DNA from: Cryomorphaceae bacterium ASP10-05a
GTDB taxonomy: Bacteria; Bacteroidota; Bacteroidia; Flavobacteriales_D; Sanyastnellaceae
Length of the DNA: 40,352 nucleotides
NCBI GenBank assembly: GCA_000981645.1
Contig: LAQC01000003.1
Coordinates: forward strand, 128,488-168,839
Direction of reading: 5' to 3'
Part shown: piece after piece, positions 34,627 through 40,352 of the stretch
Position numbering within the stretch: the first letter of the stretch is position 1
Layout: every line of letters begins with the position of its first letter
Program-made: the position numbers and the translations under genes
The notes under the pieces: generated by a model
The model's input: only the letters and a program-made list of their open reading frames with translations
Told to the model about the DNA's origin: nothing
Databases searched by the model: none

Positions 34627-36116
34627 TTAGGAAGTTATCGGTAGTAACTTTACTGCTGTATAGCCATTTTTTATTGGGACAAGAGAGAAGCCAGGACTCT
34701 TTGGCGCTAAACTCTCCTGTACTTATTCAGGAGTTTTATACGCCAGCTTCTTTTTCCGAATATCAAGGAAATGAGATTAAATTTCCTCTTAAAGTAAAAG
34801 CTAATTTAGATTTCCTCCTTAACACAGGAGGCTCTTTTTTCAACGAAGTATCTCCTGTTTACGCTGGTTATTTTAATGCGGGAGTAGTAATGAAAAACCG
34901 AAATAAAATCTTAAGCTTAGATTACTCTTTGGCTAGCTCAGGTTTAGGTGATTACATGTCTGAATTTGTAGACAGCACGGGAGTCCTGTCAGGGTTTGGC
35001 GTTGCAACGCAAGAAAAATTCGGCTATTTGGCCAATAGAATACGAGGAAGGTTTAATTGGCAAATGTCCAAGCATTTTAATGCAGAGATAGGAAATCACA
35101 CGAATTTTTGGGGGAATGGATACAGATCTATGGTTCTAGGAGAGAATACGACTCCATATCCATATTTAAAACTTACCACAAAAGTTTGGAAAATTAAGTA
35201 CACTAATTTATTTATGCAGCTCCGAGACCTGCAACCAGACGTGCCATGGAAAGACTCCAGGCAGAAATATGTAGCACTACACGCTATAGATTTTAAAGTT
35301 AATGAACGCTTTTCGTTTACCGTATTTGAATCCGTGGTTTGGCAATCCTCGGACACCTTATCCAACAGGAGTTTTGATATCAATTACTTAAACCCTGTAA
35401 TATTCTACAGACCAGTAGAGTTTAGTCAAGGGTCTGCCGATAATGTTCTGCTAGGAATCGCGGCTCGATTAAGTTTGGATAAAAACTTCATGTGGTATGG
35501 TCAGCTTTTTCTAGATGAGTTTTTACTATCAGAAGTGAAAAAGCGCGAAGGTTGGTGGGCAAATAAAGTAGGCATGCAAATAGGCGTTCAAGCGGCTAAT
35601 TTATTGCCAGGATTTTGGGCTTATTCAGAATTTAATAGTGCTCGACCCTTTACCTATACACACGGGAGTGTGCTTCAGAATTATGGCCATAGAAATCAGT
35701 CTTTAGCTCACCCATTAGGAACTAATTTTTATGAGTGGTCTACTGGGGCTCAGCTAGAAAAAAAGGAGTGGACCTTCACGGGAAGGTTTAATTGGGCGCT
35801 TTATGGGCGAGACTTAAATGGAGATAATTATGGAGGAGATATTTATAGGTCTTATAAGCAGCCTTATAGGACTTTCGATAACCAAATAGGTCAAGGAAAC
35901 ACCCACCATTCCTATATCACGCAGTTAACCGCTTCTAGAAAGATATTGAAAAACAGGGATGTGTTCTTTTTCGGAAGTTACACTTGGCGTCATGTACAAA
36001 ATCAGTTTGAATTAAATGATGAGCATGTTTTTTCCTTCGGAATAAGCTCCTCAGTCTATAAGATAAGCTCTAAAAATTCTAATGGAGCTTTGCCCAATTT
36101 ATCGAATGATTTTTGA
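34623..36116 (+). CDS. remB: Gliding motility protein RemB-like outer-membrane protein (second copy)
   Basis: An outer-membrane beta-barrel type protein of 497 residues with a short signal peptide (MIRKLSVVTLLLYSHFLLGQ). Landmarks are FYTPASFSEYQG, IGNHTNFWGNGYRSMVLG, PYLKLTTKVWKIKYTN, LNPVIFYRPVEFSQGSADN, SLAHPLGTNFYEW and a late RSYKQPYRTFDNQIGQGN. These fit the RemB family of Flavobacteriia, in which F. johnsoniae RemB is needed for wild-type spreading. It is translationally coupled to the WecA-like gene by a four-base overlap. A related copy lies upstream of that gene. RemB rather than Wzi is my judgement from these motifs. Confidence 0.75.
   Translation: MIRKLSVVTLLLYSHFLLGQERSQDSLALNSPVLIQEFYTPASFSEYQGNEIKFPLKVKANLDFLLNTGGSFFNEVSPVYAGYFNAGVVMKNRNKILSLDYSLASSGLGDYMSEFVDSTGVLSGFGVATQEKFGYLANRIRGRFNWQMSKHFNAEIGNHTNFWGNGYRSMVLGENTTPYPYLKLTTKVWKIKYTNLFMQLRDLQPDVPWKDSRQKYVALHAIDFKVNERFSFTVFESVVWQSSDTLSNRSFDINYLNPVIFYRPVEFSQGSADNVLLGIAARLSLDKNFMWYGQLFLDEFLLSEVKKREGWWANKVGMQIGVQAANLLPGFWAYSEFNSARPFTYTHGSVLQNYGHRNQSLAHPLGTNFYEWSTGAQLEKKEWTFTGRFNWALYGRDLNGDNYGGDIYRSYKQPYRTFDNQIGQGNTHHSYITQLTASRKILKNRDVFFFGSYTWRHVQNQFELNDEHVFSFGISSSVYKISSKNSNGALPNLSNDF
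34999..35010. repeat. GCGTTGCAACGC perfect palindrome, copy 9
   Basis: Inside the RemB-like gene, read as Gly-Val-Ala-Thr. Confidence 0.8.
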
Positions 36117-36149
36117 TAATTTCTATACATTTAGTCTTAAGAATTCGAC

Positions 36150-36157
36150 TACTTTTG
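36150..36157 (+). promoter_or_regulatory. -7 element TACTTTTG for the cytochrome oxidase assembly operon
   Basis: Exact TAnnTTTG. The transcription start would be near 36163, about 13 bases before the TTG start of ctaB at 36176, which supports that start. The -33 region (TTTAG at 36130) is weak. Confidence 0.6.
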
Positions 36158-36175
36158 TACGCTCAATAGTTCATT

Positions 36176-37078
36176 TTGACAGCAGCGATATTAAATCAAA
36201 TAAGTTATATTAAGTCTATTAAAATAAAAGACTTAGCCGAGTTGATGAAGCTTAAATTGTCGGCCTTGGTCGTATTGTCGGCTGTGTTGGGTTATTTCAT
36301 GGGGACATCTTCTCCTGAAATTTTGCAAATTGTTTACGTAATGCTCGGAGGGATGCTCCTTACAGGAGGTTCTAATGGTTTTAATCAGGTTTGGGAAAGA
36401 AACCAGGACGCTTTGATGAAGCGCACCATGAATAGACCTCTTCCGACAGGAAGTCTCTCCGTGGAAGCCGCTATAGTTTGGAGTACGATTGTTTCTACAG
36501 CTGGTATTTCTATTCTTTGGTTTTTGTTAAACCCTTTCTGCGGAATTTTAGGTGTGCTAGCGTTGTATAGTTATGTTTTTCTTTATACCCCATTAAAAAG
36601 AGTAAATAGTGTGGGCGTTACTGTTGGAGCTTTTCCGGGAGCCATACCTCCGATGTTAGGCTATGTGGCTGCAAGTGGATCTTTTGGGTTAGAGCCAGGG
36701 TTGTTGTTTGCGTTGCAATTTATGTGGCAGTTTCCTCATTTTTGGGCTATCGCGTGGGTAGCTAAAAAAGATTATGATAATGGGGGGTTCAAAATGCTCC
36801 CATTTAATAAGGGTAAAACCACATTTACGGCATTTTATATTGCCTTGTCTGCTTTCGTGCTAATCCCTGTAAGTATTTTGCCATGGTTCATAGGGAGTGA
36901 GGGTCCTATGATAGGAAATGTCGCAGGAGTCTCAACTTTAATTATCGGGATACTTTATTTCATGGTAGCTCTTAGGTTTGCATTAACAAAGGATGATAAA
37001 TACGCTAAGCAAGTAATGTTTGGCTCTTTTATCTATCTCCCTGTAGTACAGTTATTATTCGTTCTAGATAAAATTTAA
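36176..37078 (+). CDS. ctaB: Protoheme IX farnesyltransferase (heme O synthase)
   Basis: Inner-membrane UbiA-family prenyltransferase that adds a farnesyl group to heme B to give heme O for the terminal oxidase. It has 300 residues and about eight to nine helices. The prenyl-diphosphate site is seen in FNQVWERNQDALMKRTMNRP. The first Asp of the usual ERD..DA pattern is Asn here. The second loop has FLYTPLKRVNSVGVTVGAFPGAIPPMLGY and WQFPHFWAIAW. The start is TTG 36176; the first ATG (36245) would cut the conserved KDLAELMKLKLSALV region. It leads an operon with cytochrome oxidase subunits III, III and IV and SCO genes. Confidence 0.95.
   Translation: MTAAILNQISYIKSIKIKDLAELMKLKLSALVVLSAVLGYFMGTSSPEILQIVYVMLGGMLLTGGSNGFNQVWERNQDALMKRTMNRPLPTGSLSVEAAIVWSTIVSTAGISILWFLLNPFCGILGVLALYSYVFLYTPLKRVNSVGVTVGAFPGAIPPMLGYVAASGSFGLEPGLLFALQFMWQFPHFWAIAWVAKKDYDNGGFKMLPFNKGKTTFTAFYIALSAFVLIPVSILPWFIGSEGPMIGNVAGVSTLIIGILYFMVALRFALTKDDKYAKQVMFGSFIYLPVVQLLFVLDKI
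36710..36718 (+). repeat. GCGTTGCAA motif copy 10
   Basis: Inside ctaB, read as Ala-Leu-Gln. Confidence 0.75.
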
Positions 37079-37090
37079 ATACCATTTATA

Positions 37091-37858
37091 ATGTCAGAAT
37101 CTACACTTTCTTTAGTCACAGAAACAAAAAAAAAGAAGGTGGATGTGTTCGAAGGTCATCCACTTGAAGTAAAAGAGAGAACAAAGAAGATGCTTATGTA
37201 TCTTATTCTTTTTGCTGTTCTTATGATGTTTGGTGGATTTACTTCCGCGTTTATAGTAATGGCGCCCCAGGCATACTGGGTACATCCAGAGCCAGTTTCA
37301 GGATTGCTTGCAAGTAATATAATTATTGTTATATCCAGTTTGTTTTTAATAGGCGCAGGATATACAGCTAGTAAAGGGAAAAGGCAGGCTACTACCATAC
37401 TACTAGTTCTTACTTTTCTATCCGGAATCGGTTTTACGCTCAGCCAGTGGAATGGATGGCTACAATTAAATGATAAAGGATTGTTTGTTTCGCATAATGA
37501 AATCGGTGATGTTACAGGAGAATATGGGGTTGATTATATGATAACCTATAATTCGCTACCTGTAATTTTTGAAAATGGACAGTTCTATAAAGGAACAGAC
37601 AAGGAAAGGCTTGAACCAGTCACTCAGGTGATGCAAAAGCAAAAAGATAATTCTACCAGTTTACTTTTCCTGTTTATTGCCATACACGCATTCCATTTAG
37701 TGTTAGGATTAATTTACTTGATAATTAACATAGTAAGGAGTGTAAGAGGGACTTTTTCAAATGGAAACATAATAAGTTTAAGGACTCAAGGCATTTACTG
37801 GCACTTTATGGGAATATTGTGGCTGTATTTGTACGCTTTTTTGTTCATTATTTACTAA
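37091..37858 (+). CDS. Cytochrome c oxidase subunit III (first copy)
   Basis: Inner-membrane heme-copper oxidase subunit III family, 255 residues, about five helices. Family signs are an N-terminal amphipathic stretch ERTKKMLMYLILFAVLMMFG, SQWNGWLQL before a loop, AIHAFHLVLGLIYLI, and the ending YWHFMGILWLYLYAFLF. Between SQWNGW and AIHAFH there is a hydrophilic insertion of about 50 residues (roughly 125-180) that typical subunit III proteins lack. The gene follows ctaB after 12 bases and precedes a second subunit III gene after 24, so co-transcription is clear. Subunits I and II are not in the window. Confidence 0.9.
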   Translation: MSESTLSLVTETKKKKVDVFEGHPLEVKERTKKMLMYLILFAVLMMFGGFTSAFIVMAPQAYWVHPEPVSGLLASNIIIVISSLFLIGAGYTASKGKRQATTILLVLTFLSGIGFTLSQWNGWLQLNDKGLFVSHNEIGDVTGEYGVDYMITYNSLPVIFENGQFYKGTDKERLEPVTQVMQKQKDNSTSLLFLFIAIHAFHLVLGLIYLIINIVRSVRGTFSNGNIISLRTQGIYWHFMGILWLYLYAFLFIIY

Positions 37859-37882
37859 AATTGCAAGAAATTACAACGACTG

Positions 37883-38926
37883 ATGTCAGGAGAAGCTTCA
37901 AAACTAATTGAAAACGACGATTTATGGGGGGGAGGAAGATCTCCTTTCAGCGTTACTTACGGTAAAATGATGATGTGGTTCTTCCTGGTATCGGATGCGC
38001 TGACTTTTAGTGGACTCTTGATTTCTCTGGGATTTTTCAGAACTGGTGTCTTCGGTGACCTTGAAGGCTTTTGGCCGGTGGGGGAGAAAGTATTTGAGGC
38101 ATTACCAGGTTTGGGAACAGGTTTTCCCTTGATCTATGTGGCGCTCATGACATTCCTTTTGATTGTAAGTTCTGTTACTATGGTTCTCGCTGTGGAAGCA
38201 GGACATAGGAATGATAAGAAAAGTGTCACTAAATGGTTAGTTTGGACTGTAATAGGAGGATTCTTCTTCTTGGGCTCTCAGGCGTGGGAGTGGTATCACT
38301 TTATCCATGGTTCTGGTGGTTATTATATTAGCGCGAATGAACTTGTTGTTGATGGCGTAGATCAAGCGGGTGAAACAATAAGCTATACAGTAGCAGCTGG
38401 AGAAAAAGTCTATTATGGTGCGGAGCACGGACATTCTCATGAAGATCATGAAGAAGAAGGACATGATGAGCACCACGGACATGAGCATGCATCTAATAAG
38501 AAAATCTCAGGAATGGGAGGTGATGGACATAATGACCATGCCGAGGAAGATGTTCATGAAGAGCATTCTCCAAAAGTGTTGTACTTAAATAAGTATCAAA
38601 CCTCTATAGTCACTGTAGAAGATGCCGGAACGATTACGAAGCTTTTGGCAGCTAAAAATGAAAACCTTCCAGAAACCAGCGGAGCTGATTTAAGTTCTAA
38701 TGAATATGGGCCTCAGCAGTACGCTAATTTCTTTTTCTTCGTCACAGGATTTCATGGTTTTCACGTGTTTTCAGGTGTGATTCTTAACTTGATCATATTA
38801 ATTATGGTAATCAAGGGGGTGATGCACAAGAGAGGACATTATGAAATGGTTGAGAAAACGGGATTATACTGGCACTTTATAGACTTGGTATGGGTGTTTG
38901 TATTTACCTTCTTTTACTTAGTATAA
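37883..38926 (+). CDS. Cytochrome c oxidase subunit III (second copy) with His-rich insertion
   Basis: Subunit III family protein of 347 residues. Helices begin after KMMMWFFLVSDALTFSGLL, and the family core SQAWEWYHFI near residue 133, FFFFVTGFHGFHVFSGVI near 290 and YWHFIDLVWVFVFTFFY at the end are clear. Between them, residues about 181-229 form a loop with about 13 His and many Glu/Asp (EHGHSHEDHEEEGHDEHHGH and a second cluster), resembling a metal-chelating segment. The loop probably faces the periplasm, from where copper is delivered; that orientation is inference. Two consecutive subunit III genes are usual in Flavobacteriia. Confidence 0.92.
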   Translation: MSGEASKLIENDDLWGGGRSPFSVTYGKMMMWFFLVSDALTFSGLLISLGFFRTGVFGDLEGFWPVGEKVFEALPGLGTGFPLIYVALMTFLLIVSSVTMVLAVEAGHRNDKKSVTKWLVWTVIGGFFFLGSQAWEWYHFIHGSGGYYISANELVVDGVDQAGETISYTVAAGEKVYYGAEHGHSHEDHEEEGHDEHHGHEHASNKKISGMGGDGHNDHAEEDVHEEHSPKVLYLNKYQTSIVTVEDAGTITKLLAAKNENLPETSGADLSSNEYGPQQYANFFFFVTGFHGFHVFSGVILNLIILIMVIKGVMHKRGHYEMVEKTGLYWHFIDLVWVFVFTFFYLV

Positions 38927-38937
38927 TTTAGAATAAA

Positions 38938-39318
38938 ATGGAAAGAGACGATTTAATTGTAAATGACAGTTATGCCCTGAATGCTCATCATACTGAGGAA
39001 GCAGGTGCAGCTAAAAGAAAGAAGATTTGGTTTGTCGCTGGCCTTCTAACTTTAATTACGTTCATAGAGGTTGTTTTAGGTATTGGATTTAAGCAGAATA
39101 GTGATTGGTGGGCATTCATTAAATGGTCGTTCATCATTTTGACAGTATTCAAAGCTGCATATATTGTCTTATCATTTATGCACTTAGGAGATGAAAGCAA
39201 AAATCTTAAATGGACAATTCTAACCCCTTACTTAATGTTTGTGGCTTACTTACTCTTTATAGCTGCTAGAGAAGGAACAGATATGTCTGCGCTATTATTA
39301 AATTACTTAGGAAGTTAA
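38938..39318 (+). CDS. Cytochrome c oxidase subunit IV family protein
   Basis: A small inner-membrane protein of 126 residues with three helices. IWFVAGLLTLITFIEVVLGI, FIILTVFKAAYIVLSFMHLG and PYLMFVAYLLFIAA fit the prokaryotic cytochrome c oxidase subunit IV family. The KAAYIVLSFMHLGDE core is typical of Bacteroidetes members. It has no catalytic residues and stabilises the oxidase complex. It lies 11 bases after the second subunit III gene and 10 bases before the SCO-like gene. Confidence 0.9.
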   Translation: MERDDLIVNDSYALNAHHTEEAGAAKRKKIWFVAGLLTLITFIEVVLGIGFKQNSDWWAFIKWSFIILTVFKAAYIVLSFMHLGDESKNLKWTILTPYLMFVAYLLFIAAREGTDMSALLLNYLGS

Positions 39319-39328
39319 TTACTTACAA

Positions 39329-40003
39329 ATGCTGAAGAAAGTTGGTTTGATTTTTATAGTACTCATTTTTCCGTTAAGTTTTCTTCTTTTCTTTGGGTTA
39401 GCGTTAGATCATAAATTCAAAACACTACCTTATTATCATCCTTCTGAAATTCTTTTGGACTCTACCAATAATGACTTAGGTAAAACTTATTTCTTGCCTA
39501 ATAAGGAGTTCGTAAACCATAACGGGGACAAAGTTTCGATAGAGTCTTTGAAAGATAACGTTTATCTTCTTGCGCCTTACTCGTTAGGTTCTGAGTATAT
39601 ATCGGTTATAACTAAGAGACTTCTAACCGCTAATTTTAAGTATACGGATGAGGATAACATTAAAATCATTGGTCTGAATACAGATGGAGTAATACAGGAT
39701 GAAGAGAAGTTAAAGGATTACATGATTAATCTTAACCGAAATGTAGATGAGACAGATAATTTTCTCTACCTAAGCACTACATCAAAGGAAGCTATGGAAG
39801 ATTTTATCACGAAGGAGCTAGGGATTGTTAATCTGAACAATAGTGCGATTACACTCTTAATTGACTCTAGGTCTCAAATTAGAGGAAGGTACAATCTAAA
39901 TGCTGAGAGACAAATTAATGATGCGATAGAAGATATTGCACTTTTAAGGAAGGAAATAGATATAGAGAGGTATGAAGCTAATAAGGTTAATTCTAATAAT
40001 TAG
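39329..40003 (+). CDS. SCO-like membrane-anchored thioredoxin-fold protein without cysteines
   Basis: A protein of 224 residues with one N-terminal membrane anchor (VGLIFIVLIFPLSFLLFFGLAL) and a periplasmic domain that follows SCO/SenC order. FVNHNGDKVSIESLKDNVYLL corresponds to the start of the thioredoxin fold, IKIIGLNTDGVIQDEEKLKDY to the middle, and AITLLIDSRSQIRGRYN to the late strand. There is no Cys anywhere. By eye, the CxxxC of the neighbour (TCSTIC) is replaced by SLGSEY, so the protein cannot bind copper or do thiol chemistry as SCO does. It overlaps the true SCO gene by 32 bases. A structural or partner role in oxidase assembly is inferred. Confidence 0.8.
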   Translation: MLKKVGLIFIVLIFPLSFLLFFGLALDHKFKTLPYYHPSEILLDSTNNDLGKTYFLPNKEFVNHNGDKVSIESLKDNVYLLAPYSLGSEYISVITKRLLTANFKYTDEDNIKIIGLNTDGVIQDEEKLKDYMINLNRNVDETDNFLYLSTTSKEAMEDFITKELGIVNLNNSAITLLIDSRSQIRGRYNLNAERQINDAIEDIALLRKEIDIERYEANKVNSNN

Positions 40004-40352
40004 TGTATTAAGTCAATTTGGCTGTGGATTTTTCGAGGACCATAATCCGCTTGATGAAAATAAAGTTTCAGTAACGGATAATAATGGTTACTTAAAAGAA
40101 GGAGAGCAACTTCCTTTCTATGGGCCTATCACCAAGGATGGAGAAGACACTCTGTTCTATCAAGTCCCTAAATTCTCCTTACTTGATCAAGACTCTTTAG
40201 ATTTAGGATATGCTCGGTTTAACGGAAAAATTTTTATTGTTGATTTTTTCTTCACTACGTGCTCTACAATTTGCCCGATTATGACGGGTGAATTAGTCAA
40301 ATTGCAAAATGCCCTTTATGAAAAAGGATTAGGTGAAGAGGTACAATTCTTG
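39972..40352 (+). CDS. SCO1/SenC family copper chaperone lipoprotein, cut by window end
   Basis: The frame opens with ATG 39972, inside the end of the previous gene, and runs off the window with 127 residues seen. It is absent from the ORF track. The N-terminus MKLIRLILIISVLSQFGCGF has a lipobox with the lipidated Cys near residue 18. The thioredoxin-like domain shows KIFIVDFFFTTCSTICPIMT, with copper-binding Cys97 and Cys101 in CSTIC. SCO proteins deliver copper to the CuA site of cytochrome oxidase, which fits the operon. The distal His ligand lies beyond the window. Confidence 0.9.
   Translation, partial: MKLIRLILIISVLSQFGCGFFEDHNPLDENKVSVTDNNGYLKEGEQLPFYGPITKDGEDTLFYQVPKFSLLDQDSLDLGYARFNGKIFIVDFFFTTCSTICPIMTGELVKLQNALYEKGLGEEVQFL

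Noticed and set aside
38421-38571. His-codon run as a DNA repeat or CRISPR-like array
   Set aside because: The repetition is of residues, with varied codons and no fixed repeat unit; it is a coding low-complexity loop.

Overview
The window is ordinary chromosome of a low-GC member of the Bacteroidetes, most likely order Flavobacteriales. The evidence is six secreted proteins with type IX secretion system (T9SS) C-terminal sorting domains, several promoters matching the Bacteroidetes -7 consensus TAnnTTTG, RemB/Wzi-type gliding or capsule proteins, a DUF2480 protein, and the Bacteroidetes gene order ctaB - two cox3 - cox4 - SCO. There is no phage, plasmid, insertion sequence, CRISPR array, tRNA or rRNA. 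The species cannot be told from the sequence.

Layout. 1-2502: tail of a probable S41 peptidase, an O-antigen ligase-type membrane protein and a convergent family 2 glycosyltransferase. 2623-8865: purD, a divergent pair of small and large membrane proteins of unknown function, a T9SS/PKD surface protein, and stand-alone purQ. 8925-14402: dxs, a DUF2480 gene and polA. 14403-14754 is the only gene-free stretch over 300 bases. 14755-16125: a lipoprotein and a small secreted protein, closed by a bidirectional terminator. 16173-24775: three large T9SS cargoes (M43 metalloprotease, choice-of-anchor B protein, 1697-residue type B adhesin-like protein). 24993-31089: an apparent operon of lamin-tail protein, TonB-dependent receptor and OB/FN3/phospholipase D-like protein. 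31111-36116: GDP-fucose synthase, two RemB/Wzi-like proteins and a WecA/TagO-like initiating sugar-phosphate transferase, an envelope polysaccharide/gliding cluster. 36150-40352: heme O synthase, two cytochrome oxidase subunit III genes, subunit IV, a cysteine-less SCO-like protein and a true SCO protein cut by the window edge.

How the parts work together. The right end builds and copper-loads a terminal oxidase. The 31-36 kb cluster and the left-end genes make and place surface polysaccharide. The T9SS proteins are surface adhesins or hydrolases. The 25-31 kb operon looks like a surface binding, cleavage and uptake module, possibly for nucleic acid, which is inference.

The most unusual signal is not a gene. 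The 9-mer GCGTTGCAA occurs at ten places, and at three of them it is completed to the perfect 12-base palindrome GCGTTGCAACGC. About 0.2 occurrences of the 9-mer would be expected by chance at an assumed GC content near 38%. The sites lie in unrelated genes, in different reading frames and once between genes, and become denser toward the right. This looks like a highly iterated genome-wide DNA signal, comparable in style to HIP1 or to uptake, methylation or chromosome-organisation motifs. I do not recognise it.
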